From Planctomycetota bacterium (GTDB taxonomy: Bacteria > Planctomycetota > UBA1135), in the NCBI GenBank assembly GCA_018671175.1, contig JABHIE010000002.1, positions 1 through 47,782 on the forward strand: 47,782 nucleotides of DNA, read 5' to 3'. The notes below the pieces were generated by a model. The model was not told the DNA's origin. It saw only the letters and a list, made by a program, of their open reading frames with translations, and searched no databases. Shown in pieces: positions 8,464 through 16,473 of the stretch. Position numbers and translations under genes: made by a program. Every line of letters starts with the position of its first letter. The first letter of the stretch is position 1.

Positions 8464-10050
8464 ATGCTTACCACCATTCTGCTCGCAACTTTACTCAACC
8501 CGCAAACTCAAGAAGGGCTCATCGTCTTTTCGCCAACTTCCACCACAGATGCGCACCTCCTCGACAACGATGGCACGATTTTGCACACCTGGTCAACGGC
8601 TTATATGCCTGGCCAAGCTTGCTACTTGTTGCCCGATGGCGATTTGATGCGCACCATTGACCTTGGCGCAAGCATCATCGGTGGCGCCGGCGGAGGTGTG
8701 CAACGACTCGCATGGGACGGCACAGTCGAATGGGAATATATCTACAGCGACTCGTTTCACTTGCAGCACCACGACATCGAAGTTTTGCCAAACGGCAATG
8801 TGTTAATGATTGCTTGGGATTACATCACGCGCGCCAATGCTGCCAACGCTGGGCGAAGTGGCGCTTACATGTCAGGCACTTACTTCGCGCCCGACACCGT
8901 GATTGAAGTTGACCCATCGACCAACACAATTGTGTGGCAATGGAAAGCAATGGATCATGTCGTCCAAGACTTGTTCCCGTCGCGGGCGAATTATGGCGTG
9001 GTCGGCGACCACGCTGAGCTGCTTGATTTGAACTACCCCGCTACCGTCCCGATGCAGGGCGATTGGTTGCACATCAACGGAATCGACTACAACCCCTCAC
9101 TCGATCAGATTATGTTGAGCTTGCACAATAGCAATGAGATTATTGTGATTGATCATTCCACAACAATGGCTGAGGCCGCAACTCACACTGGCGGGCTGTC
9201 TGGGCGTGGCGGCGATTTGCTTTATCGCTGGGGCAACCCCGCGGCGTACGACCATGGCACAACTGCTGACCAAATGCTCTTTGGCCAACACGACGCACAA
9301 TGGATTGTGGACGGCAGCCCGGGTGCTGGAAATATTTTGGTTTTCAATAATGGAAATGGCCGTGGTTATTCCTCTGTTGATGAACTTGAAGCACCAATAG
9401 ATCCGCTGACTCATGAATACGCTTACTCCACCGGAGCTGCCTATGGGCCACCTAGCTTGCTCTGGACTTACAGCGACCCAGGCACCTTCTACTCTAGTTT
9501 CATTTCAGGTGCACAGCGGCAACCCAACGGCAACACTTTGATTTGCGAAGGCGACGATGGGCGTTTATTCGAGGTCGACCCCGGCGGCACACTCGTTTGG
9601 GATTACTTCAACCCTTACGGCAGCGCCGGACACAATGAGGTTTTCAAAGTCCAGCGCTACCAACACTTCCTCTGGACAGGGGAACATGAATTCCAAGCCT
9701 CAACGGGGTCGCGCGTGCCGCTACATTTGCAGGCCGGTCGGGCTCATGCGGGAAGTAACTATTTATTGCTCGCAACGACGAGCGGGCTTTACCCAGGTTA
9801 CGGCCTACCGGGCGGGCTAACGCTGCCGTTAAATGTTGACTGGCTAACGACTTACATCTACAACAACCCAACCGACCCGCATTTTATCGACTTTACGGGC
9901 ACGCTTGATGCAAATGGTGCTGCAATGGCCATTCTGGATACCCAAGGTGCATTAGGCACAAGCTGGGTCGGCAGAACGCTCGATTTTGCTTTTATCACAA
10001 TGAGCCCTGTAGATTTTGCGTCAACCGCCATCTCGGTTGAAATTAAATAA
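8464..10050 (+). CDS. Secreted arylsulfotransferase-like beta-propeller protein
   Basis: The 528-aa product matches the arylsulfotransferase (ASST) superfamily: repeated propeller blades such as DNDGTILHTW, WDGTVEWEY, HHDIEVLPNGNVLMIAWD and RWGNPAAYDHG, and histidines at blade starts (LQHHD, WLHINGIDY, GQHDAQWI, GAQRQPNGNTLI). In known enzymes a histidine is sulfated during transfer from a phenolic donor. The N-terminus is short and only weakly signal-like (MLTTILLATLLNPQTQ). The C-terminal ~100 residues, including GTLDANGAAMAI, look like the shared beta domain described for the neighbours. Many planctomycete relatives of this fold are not proven sulfotransferases, so the enzymatic role is inference. 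Confidence 0.75.
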   Translation: MLTTILLATLLNPQTQEGLIVFSPTSTTDAHLLDNDGTILHTWSTAYMPGQACYLLPDGDLMRTIDLGASIIGGAGGGVQRLAWDGTVEWEYIYSDSFHLQHHDIEVLPNGNVLMIAWDYITRANAANAGRSGAYMSGTYFAPDTVIEVDPSTNTIVWQWKAMDHVVQDLFPSRANYGVVGDHAELLDLNYPATVPMQGDWLHINGIDYNPSLDQIMLSLHNSNEIIVIDHSTTMAEAATHTGGLSGRGGDLLYRWGNPAAYDHGTTADQMLFGQHDAQWIVDGSPGAGNILVFNNGNGRGYSSVDELEAPIDPLTHEYAYSTGAAYGPPSLLWTYSDPGTFYSSFISGAQRQPNGNTLICEGDDGRLFEVDPGGTLVWDYFNPYGSAGHNEVFKVQRYQHFLWTGEHEFQASTGSRVPLHLQAGRAHAGSNYLLLATTSGLYPGYGLPGGLTLPLNVDWLTTYIYNNPTDPHFIDFTGTLDANGAAMAILDTQGALGTSWVGRTLDFAFITMSPVDFASTAISVEIK

Positions 10051-10096
10051 TACGCCTCGCGAACTTTAAGGCATTAGATTAAAGCACGCCCATGCC

Positions 10097-10128
10097 AGCG
10101 GCGGCCTCTTCGGAGGTCGCCGCTTTTT
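10097..10128 (+). terminator. Rho-independent terminator with UUCG loop
   Basis: A 12-bp stem (10097-10108 with 10113-10124, one G-T pair) closed by a TTCG tetraloop is followed by TTTTT. It ends the arylsulfotransferase-like gene and separates it from the FG-GAP gene. Confidence 0.9.
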
Positions 10129-10154
10129 ATACACCTAGAGCTGCTCCCTACCGA

Positions 10155-10174
10155 TAGAATGCAAGTACCTAACA
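10155..10174 (+). promoter_or_regulatory. Likely promoter -10 of the FG-GAP gene
   Basis: TAGAAT at 10155-10160 is a good -10 hexamer just after the terminator and 14 nt before the ATG, implying a leader of about 8 nt. There is no recognisable Shine-Dalgarno sequence in it. Confidence 0.45.
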
Positions 10175-11863
10175 ATGGCACTTGCAACCCTCTTGCTTGT
10201 CGCCCTACCTCAAATTGCAGGCGGGGGTCTCGACAAAGTCCACACATGGCGCGGCGAAAACAGCTACGACCAAATGGGGTCAAATGTTGCAGTCGTCGGC
10301 GATGTTGATGGTGATGGCGTGGGCGACATCCTGGGTGGCGCTCCAGGGTTCGATTCAACGACAGTTGATAATGTTGGCATGGTTCGCCTTTATTCGGGTG
10401 CAACGGGCGCAGTGATTTATGAATTCACGGGCGTCACACTCTCTGACCGAATCGGCATCGCGCTCTTAGCCACGGGTGACGCCAATGGTGATGGCATCCC
10501 TGATTTTGCTTATAGCGATTCTCTTGACGACGGGCATGTGTATTTGATTTCGGGCGCAGACGGCTCGTTGCTCAAAACTTATAGCGGTCCGATCGAGGGC
10601 AAAGAATTTGGGGCGGCGCTTGATCTCATCCAAGACCTCAATGCAGATGGTTGGCCCGAACTGCTGATTGGCGACCCAAATTTTTCAGGGCAAGATGCTC
10701 TAGGCAATACGCTCCTTGCAGCGGGTGTAGCGCGTGTGGTTGATGGCGCGAGCGGTGCCTTCCTGATGGAATGGGTCGGCGAAACGATCTATGAATACAT
10801 GGGCGGAAGCGTTTGTTGCCCAGGCGACCTCGACCTTGACGGCAGCCTCGACTACATCATTGGCGCGGCAGGCGCCGACCTATTGAATCTGCCTGACTGC
10901 GGCTCGGCTTTTGTTCGATCTGGCTCCACGGGTTATCTCATGACGCGCCTTAATGGCGAATCTTATAGCGAGTTCTTCCCGCAAGACATCGCGGGCACGG
11001 GCGACATCAATGGCGACGGCAGCCCCGACTTCCTTATCAGCTCTGAAATGGGGCTCGATGTTGCGGGCGACAAGGTTGGCTATGTCCGCCTGATTTCTGG
11101 CAACCCCGCCGACAATGGTGCTGAATTGCGCCGCTGGGAAGGCAGCGTGGCCTACGAGCATCTCGGCTCTAGTTTGGCCTCGACAAGTGATTTCGACGAA
11201 GACGGCACAGTTGATTTCCTTTTTGGCGCAGACGGCGACCCATTCGGTGGGCGGGTTTATCTCCATTCTGGTGCCACGGGCGAGCGACTCTGGATTTTCG
11301 AAAGCGAAGGCTGGACAGCCGTTTTAGGCTCTGATGTGGCCGATGCTGGCGATATTAACGGTGACGGGTCGTTCAATGTTGTGCTGGGTTCGTCACACGC
11401 CACAGATGCGGGTGCGAAAAAAGGTGCGCTTTATCTCTACAGCTTCGGCGCCATGATTGAGGCTTCCGCCAACTGGGTTTCCCTGAGCTCTGGCGGCACA
11501 GTCAATTGGTCGCTTGATTTCCCACCTGACTATGTACATGAATACGATCGTCTTTTCTATGCGCTCTTGGCATCCGATTCAGTCGGGATGACAAGGGCTT
11601 ATGGTTGGCAAATCCCGCTGGCCGCCGGAAGTGTATTGACATCTACTATGAATGGGCACTACCCAAGCGTCGTCCAGAATGGTACGGGCCAGCTTGACAT
11701 CAATGGCGATGCGACTATCACGGCGATCTTCCCTGCGGGTATGCCACCTGGTTTGGCAGGTCGCACTTATGCCTTATCGGCCGCCAGTTACGAATTGACG
11801 ACTTGGGGTGAATTTATGCTGCATGGCATCACTCGCCCGGCCACGCTTGAGCTTGTACCTTAA
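10175..11863 (+). CDS. Secreted FG-GAP (integrin-alpha-like) beta-propeller protein
   Basis: The 562-aa product has a short signal peptide (MALATLLLVALPQIAG) and seven FG-GAP/calcium-loop repeats that can be read directly: GDVDGDGVGD, GDANGDGIPD, QDLNADGWPE, GDLDLDGSLD, GDINGDGSPD, SDFDEDGTVD and GDINGDGSFN. This predicts a seven-bladed propeller with Ca2+ bound in each D-x-D-x-D-G loop. Between them are VRLYSGATG-type strands. The last ~130 residues, including GQLDINGDATI and GLAGRTYALSA, form the beta domain shared with the other secreted proteins. Role is probably adhesion or a cell-surface function; no enzyme active site is visible. It converges on the methyltransferase gene with no spacer at all. 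Confidence 0.85.
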   Translation: MALATLLLVALPQIAGGGLDKVHTWRGENSYDQMGSNVAVVGDVDGDGVGDILGGAPGFDSTTVDNVGMVRLYSGATGAVIYEFTGVTLSDRIGIALLATGDANGDGIPDFAYSDSLDDGHVYLISGADGSLLKTYSGPIEGKEFGAALDLIQDLNADGWPELLIGDPNFSGQDALGNTLLAAGVARVVDGASGAFLMEWVGETIYEYMGGSVCCPGDLDLDGSLDYIIGAAGADLLNLPDCGSAFVRSGSTGYLMTRLNGESYSEFFPQDIAGTGDINGDGSPDFLISSEMGLDVAGDKVGYVRLISGNPADNGAELRRWEGSVAYEHLGSSLASTSDFDEDGTVDFLFGADGDPFGGRVYLHSGATGERLWIFESEGWTAVLGSDVADAGDINGDGSFNVVLGSSHATDAGAKKGALYLYSFGAMIEASANWVSLSSGGTVNWSLDFPPDYVHEYDRLFYALLASDSVGMTRAYGWQIPLAAGSVLTSTMNGHYPSVVQNGTGQLDINGDATITAIFPAGMPPGLAGRTYALSAASYELTTWGEFMLHGITRPATLELVP

Positions 11864-12586
11864 TTAGCGTTTCTGAAAAACAAGGAAATAGTTTTCGTTG
11901 AGGCCTAGGTTTTTGACCTCTTTCAATAAAGTAAAACCATAGCTTTCGATTTCAAGGATGACCTCTTCTTTGCTGGCGCGCACATGCCCCAAAATCCATT
12001 CACGGCTCACACCAGGGATGCGCTCGAAATCGACGATCACAACTTCGCCTCTTGCGCGAAGGGCCTGATGCAAACTTTGCATCGTTTGTTGAGGGTAGGA
12101 AAAATGATGGTAGGTGTCGCAAATAAATGCGCGGTCGATCGAATTTTCAGCAAGCGCCGTTGAGGTTTCTGTGCAAGTTACGACTTCAACCTGAGTCATG
12201 TCGGCAGCGGCGACACGCACTTGCATGTATTCGACAAATCGAGGCGAAATGTCGACAGCATAAACCTTGCCTGAGTCACCAACGGCCGCTGTCAAGAAAG
12301 GCAAAAACAAGCCCGTCCCGGCGCCGATGTCGGCGACATGCATGCCGCTTGTGAAGGAAAGCGCGGCAGAGATGGCCTCTCGGTGGATCGAGATTTCCCG
12401 GCTCTCGCCTTCGAATCGATCCACAAAATCTAGAGGGTTCATGGCTGGGTCTTTGAATCGAGCGTTCATTTTTTCAGGAATCACACGCTCTGCCTGCGCG
12501 GAAGGGCATTGAGGAGTGACGACGGCCTCAGGCGCACTGCATGCAAAAAGGAGAAGGGAGAAAACGGTGGCGGCGAATGCGTTCAT
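11864..12586 (-). CDS. SAM-dependent methyltransferase with a lipoprotein signal
   Basis: The 240-aa product contains a class I methyltransferase core: motif I HVADIGAGTGLFLPF (around residue 84), the acidic residue after beta-2 in KVYAVDIS, and a later FICDTYHHFSYP block. Its N-terminus, however, reads MNAFAATVFSLLLFACS, a signal peptide with lipobox FAC and Cys16. Because SAM is cytoplasmic, an exported methyltransferase is odd. An internal start (MNARFK at residue 40) would give a normal 201-aa cytosolic enzyme. It is the last gene of the box operon, 14 nt after the amidohydrolase gene. The substrate is unknown. Confidence 0.75.
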   Translation of the reverse strand: MNAFAATVFSLLLFACSAPEAVVTPQCPSAQAERVIPEKMNARFKDPAMNPLDFVDRFEGESREISIHREAISAALSFTSGMHVADIGAGTGLFLPFLTAAVGDSGKVYAVDISPRFVEYMQVRVAAADMTQVEVVTCTETSTALAENSIDRAFICDTYHHFSYPQQTMQSLHQALRARGEVVIVDFERIPGVSREWILGHVRASKEEVILEIESYGFTLLKEVKNLGLNENYFLVFQKR

Positions 12587-12600
12587 TTCTGTATTTTATA

Positions 12601-13464
12601 TCAGAAAGCGGATGGAAATAAAGCATCGGCTGTGCCAGATAAAATCTGCGCTTTGGCATCATCAGATATTTCCAACTCTAAAAAGGCATCGACATTATCA
12701 CGGATGGTTTTCACCCCTGGCGAAGGCCAATCCGTGCCAAAGAGGCATCGGTCTGCGATGCTCTCGAGTCGAGGGAAATATTTTAAAAGCAACTTGGGTG
12801 GTATCCCGGACAAGTCCATATAAACATTCTTGTGGCGTCGAATGAGATGGAAAGCGGTGTCCATCCAAAGAGGGCGCCCACCGTGAGCCAGGATGAGTGG
12901 CAATTCAGGGTAGTCAACTGCGACATCATCACACAGCATGGGGTCGCCATACTTTCCGCGCGCGCCGGGGAAGACGCTTGTTCCTGTATGCACCATCACT
13001 GGCACTTTGCGCTCTTGGCAGCCATCATAAAGGGCAAGCAAAGTGGGCTCACCATGGATATGGTCGTTTGGCGCAAGCAGTTGGTGCGGCGGATGGATTT
13101 TAATACCATCTAACTTCAACTCATCTAAAAGATAATCCACTTCAAGTTGAGCATTTTCAACAAAACGCGGATGGAGACCACCAAAGGCCAGGATGCGACT
13201 AGGGTGCCGATTTCTGTAGGCCGCGACATAATCATTTACGCTGTGATGAAAACCCATCAAATCTTGTGATGGATAATTAATCAAACCCACGCGAGCAATG
13301 CCCTGACGGTCAAGCGAGTCAATGAAAGCGTCGCTGTCATCGATGTATCGTTTGATCTCGTCAATATCAGGACGACGATTGGCCAGCACTTCTGCGACAT
13401 CAGGTTTGAGTTGTTTCCAAGGCTGAATATGCACATGGATGTCAGTAACGCGAAAATCAGTCAT
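12601..13464 (-). CDS. Amidohydrolase-2 family TIM-barrel hydrolase
   Basis: The 287-aa product (from the ATG at 13464, 7 nt after the upstream stop) shows the amidohydrolase-2 pattern: metal-binding HVH in VTDIHVHIQP near the N-terminus, a histidine in GIKIHPP, VMVHTGT, LILAHGG and the catalytic-aspartate segment LFGTDWPSP. This family includes ACMSD-type decarboxylases and lactonases of aromatic metabolism. Its place in the box operon suggests a step on ring-opening products, for example opening a lactone or other dead-end form, but that is inference. It is not one of the classical Box proteins. Confidence 0.75.
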   Translation of the reverse strand: MTDFRVTDIHVHIQPWKQLKPDVAEVLANRRPDIDEIKRYIDDSDAFIDSLDRQGIARVGLINYPSQDLMGFHHSVNDYVAAYRNRHPSRILAFGGLHPRFVENAQLEVDYLLDELKLDGIKIHPPHQLLAPNDHIHGEPTLLALYDGCQERKVPVMVHTGTSVFPGARGKYGDPMLCDDVAVDYPELPLILAHGGRPLWMDTAFHLIRRHKNVYMDLSGIPPKLLLKYFPRLESIADRCLFGTDWPSPGVKTIRDNVDAFLELEISDDAKAQILSGTADALFPSAF

Positions 13465-13471
13465 GGCTAAT

Positions 13472-14344
13472 CTAAATGGTTTTCCCGTCTTTCCAGGTGT
13501 AAAAGCCTTGACCCGATTTTGCGCCGAGACGACCCGCCGAGACATGGTCAATCAAGATTTGAGGTGGAGCAAATCGTGTGTCGTCTAGATGTTCAGCAAG
13601 ATACTGCGCAATGTCAAGACGGACATCTAAGCCAATCAAGTCGGTGAGTTGGAGCGGACCCATCGGGTGGCGATATCCGAGGGTCATCGCAGTGTCGATG
13701 TCGGCTGCGGAAGCAACGCCTTCTTCCACCATGCGCATGGCCTCTAGCCCCAATGCAAGGCCAAGGCGCGAAGAGGCGAAACCTGGAGCATCAGAAACGA
13801 CGATAGGCTGTTTACCAAGGCTAACCGCAAAATCGCGGATTCCTGAGACTACATCAGGATCAGTTTTTGACCCACGCACGATTTCAAGCAAAGGCATGCG
13901 AGGCGGCGGATTGAAAAAATGCATCCCGACAAATCGCTCAGGGAAAGCCAACCCAGCGGCAAGTTTGTCGATGGAAATCGATGAGGTGTTCGTGGCCAAG
14001 ACTGCGTGAGCCAGCAGGTGAGGAGACAAATCAGCAAATATCTGAGTCTTTAACTCTAACCTTTCTGGGGCGGCTTCCACTACGAGGTCAGCCTGCTCAG
14101 CGGCGGATGAAAGTTGCCAAACAGGCCGAATGCGAGCAAGGGTGGCATCACGCTCTGAAGTTGTAACTTTGCCGCGCTCAACGCCCTGATTTAAATCGGA
14201 TTGAATTCGCTTCAAGCCCGCTAAAGCAAACTCTTCCGTGATGTCAAACAACGCCACATCAAGACCAGCTGTTGCAAAAACTTGAGCGATTCCGGCGCCC
14301 ATGGTGCCAGCCCCAAGGACTGCTGTTGCTTTTATATCTTTCAT
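13472..14344 (-). CDS. 3-hydroxyacyl-CoA dehydrogenase (PaaH-like, probably 3-hydroxyadipyl-CoA)
   Basis: The protein (about 290 aa from the ATG at 14344; a TTG four codons earlier is also possible) has the NAD-binding Rossmann signature AVLGAGTMGAGIAQVFA at its N-terminus and the HADH family motifs GMHFFNPPPRMPLLEIV (catalytic His) and SDAPGFASSRLG. It oxidises (S)-3-hydroxyacyl-CoA to 3-oxoacyl-CoA with NAD+. In the box pathway the product of BoxD is converted to 3-hydroxyadipyl-CoA and then to 3-oxoadipyl-CoA; this gene fits that second step. It is 5 nt downstream of the molybdoenzyme gene. A general 3-hydroxybutyryl-CoA dehydrogenase would look similar. Confidence 0.82.
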   Translation of the reverse strand: MKDIKATAVLGAGTMGAGIAQVFATAGLDVALFDITEEFALAGLKRIQSDLNQGVERGKVTTSERDATLARIRPVWQLSSAAEQADLVVEAAPERLELKTQIFADLSPHLLAHAVLATNTSSISIDKLAAGLAFPERFVGMHFFNPPPRMPLLEIVRGSKTDPDVVSGIRDFAVSLGKQPIVVSDAPGFASSRLGLALGLEAMRMVEEGVASAADIDTAMTLGYRHPMGPLQLTDLIGLDVRLDIAQYLAEHLDDTRFAPPQILIDHVSAGRLGAKSGQGFYTWKDGKTI

Positions 14345-14349
14345 GATTC

Positions 14350-16473
14350 TTAACAAGGAATGGTTCCGCTAGGGAAAACCGTAATGCTCACATTTTTGAA
14401 TGCGGGCGTGCGAGATTCTGGGTCAACCTCTCTTGGGCATAGAGCATTTGCTTCCGGGTAATACATCAGCGCATTGCCCTCGCGCACATTAAAAGGACGC
14501 GCATGAATTCTTGTCAATTGCCCCGTATTACTTTTTACCGTGACGACTTGGTCTTGCTTCAAACCCAACTTCCGCATGTCATTAGGGTGCAGCAAAACAA
14601 CATCTCGCCGCTCTTGCCCACGATACAAATCGGTTTCTTCATAGACGACCGAATTGAATTGCCCTTCGGAACGCACGGTCATCAAACGCAAACTCGGCCC
14701 TCGCTGACTTGACAAGACAGGCAATGGGATAGCTTGCAATCGCGCACGCCCACTTTTCCTTGGGAAGACGGGTTGATGAAAGACGCGATTCGGTATTTGA
14801 TACTCCTGCCCGTCAGGGAGCGATCGATATGTCTTCAAGCTCTCGCCCATCACACACCTCACATGGTCATGATTAAGGAATGCCCCCCAGTTTTGATTGG
14901 GCATTACCCGGTCAGCAATCTTGCAGATGATTTCTTGCTCGCTCAATGGGCCAGCATGGCGCGGCTTACCGCCTGCACTAAACCTCACATAGTTAAACAT
15001 CGATTCTTGCGTAGTCGATTGCGCTTCTTCATCACGCGGAAGCGCAGGCAAAATGAGTGTTTCTTTTCCGCAGCCATGAGCATGCCCCGTATTGAGCGTT
15101 GTATTGACCTGCACAATCAAATCAATTTTGGAAAAGGATTGACTCGCCCAAACACTGTCGGGATTACTTGCGAACAAATTACCGCCGAGACAAAAGGCCA
15201 ACTTCATTTCATCCTTGGCCGCGGCCTCCATGCAAGCCAGGGTGTCGTAACCGCCCTTAGAAGGCACGACCCCAACAGAACCTAGCCCCTGGACATTCGA
15301 GTGCCCACGCAAAGGTAGTAGACCCGCACCAGGCTTGCCGACCATGCCCCGCAGTAAGGCTAAATTTCCGATAGCGCGTACATTATTCACACCATGCAAG
15401 TGATGGGTGATGCCCATCGCCCAAGAAAAAACGGTGCGTTTGGATTGAGAATAGATTTGAGCACAAGATTCAATCTGCTCACGAGGAACACCAGAATCTG
15501 ACTCAATCTGCGCCCATGATGTTTCTCGAATTGCGTCAGCGCAAAGGTCAAATCCCTCAGTGTGTCTTTCAAGGAAGTCGATGTCTTCGCAACCTGATTC
15601 AAGGATGCACTTGGCCACACCCGTGAGCAAGGCAATATCTCCACCTATGTGTGGCTGCAAATAAAGATCAGCAATCTTGGACCCAAAAAGAAAACTGCGC
15701 CAATCAGAAGGCACTCGAAAATGTGTCAGGCCAAGTTCTTTGGCCGGATTGATGATCACTACTTTTCCACCGCGACGACGCAAATCGACTAATTGCTTCA
15801 TTAGCCGTGGATGATTTGAGGCTGGGTTCGCCCCTATCAAAATGAACAAATCACACTCTTTTAGATCTTCAAGTGAAACGGTTGCCGTGCCTGTTCCGAG
15901 CATACTCTTAATCCCAACACCTGACGGCTGATGGCAATAGTAAGAGCAGTTATTCGTATGAGCACAGCCCCAGGCTTTGGCGAAGCGGTGCAAAGTAAAG
16001 GCCGCTTCATTAGAAGAGCGGCCGCTGAAATAGAAAAACGCATGACGACTCTCGATCGTCTTCATTTTTTGCTCTATTTTGCCGTAGGCCTCCTCCCAAG
16101 AAATGCTCTGAAAATGCGTTGCACCTTCAGGAAGAAAAACGGGTGTTGCCAAACGCCCTAGATGCTCCAGTTCCCTTGGAGTCATTTGCTGCATTTGTTT
16201 GACGCTAACACGGTCAAAGAAAGTTTCAGGGACGGCACCTTGCATATCTGCAACCATTGCCTGGATGGATTTTTTGCACACCTCGAATCGGTGTCCTCTT
16301 TCATTAACCATGCCACCGCGGGAGCCGCCCATCCCAAGAGCGCAGGTTTTGCACGCATTTGGTGATTTGAGGGCTCTGTAGAGCTTTAAGAAACCGCCAG
16401 CCTCACGCGCTTTCGAGAAGGCATAGCGCATTGCGCGCCAGCCTCCTGCTGAGCGTGGTGCTCGGAGACTCAA
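14350..16473 (-). CDS. FdhF/YdeP-family molybdopterin oxidoreductase, formate dehydrogenase-like
   Basis: The 707-aa protein starts at a TTG (16473) that overlaps the boxD stop as TTGA; the next in-frame ATG (16431) would remove the family-typical AGGW segment, so the TTG is preferred. Motifs are an N-terminal C41-x2-C44 with Cys66, which probably hold the Fe-S cluster as in YdeP-type enzymes, an NNCSYYCHQPSGVGI block with Cys180-His181 in the position of the Sec/Cys-His pair of formate dehydrogenases, ILIGANPASNHPRL, and the C-terminal domain with NDMRKLGLKQDQVVTV that binds the guanine dinucleotide cofactor. BoxC releases formate, so a formate dehydrogenase-like enzyme in the same operon is sensible. 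Electron acceptor and true substrate are unknown; the YdeP subgroup is poorly characterised. Confidence 0.8.
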   Translation of the reverse strand: MSLRAPRSAGGWRAMRYAFSKAREAGGFLKLYRALKSPNACKTCALGMGGSRGGMVNERGHRFEVCKKSIQAMVADMQGAVPETFFDRVSVKQMQQMTPRELEHLGRLATPVFLPEGATHFQSISWEEAYGKIEQKMKTIESRHAFFYFSGRSSNEAAFTLHRFAKAWGCAHTNNCSYYCHQPSGVGIKSMLGTGTATVSLEDLKECDLFILIGANPASNHPRLMKQLVDLRRRGGKVVIINPAKELGLTHFRVPSDWRSFLFGSKIADLYLQPHIGGDIALLTGVAKCILESGCEDIDFLERHTEGFDLCADAIRETSWAQIESDSGVPREQIESCAQIYSQSKRTVFSWAMGITHHLHGVNNVRAIGNLALLRGMVGKPGAGLLPLRGHSNVQGLGSVGVVPSKGGYDTLACMEAAAKDEMKLAFCLGGNLFASNPDSVWASQSFSKIDLIVQVNTTLNTGHAHGCGKETLILPALPRDEEAQSTTQESMFNYVRFSAGGKPRHAGPLSEQEIICKIADRVMPNQNWGAFLNHDHVRCVMGESLKTYRSLPDGQEYQIPNRVFHQPVFPRKSGRARLQAIPLPVLSSQRGPSLRLMTVRSEGQFNSVVYEETDLYRGQERRDVVLLHPNDMRKLGLKQDQVVTVKSNTGQLTRIHARPFNVREGNALMYYPEANALCPREVDPESRTPAFKNVSITVFPSGTIPC

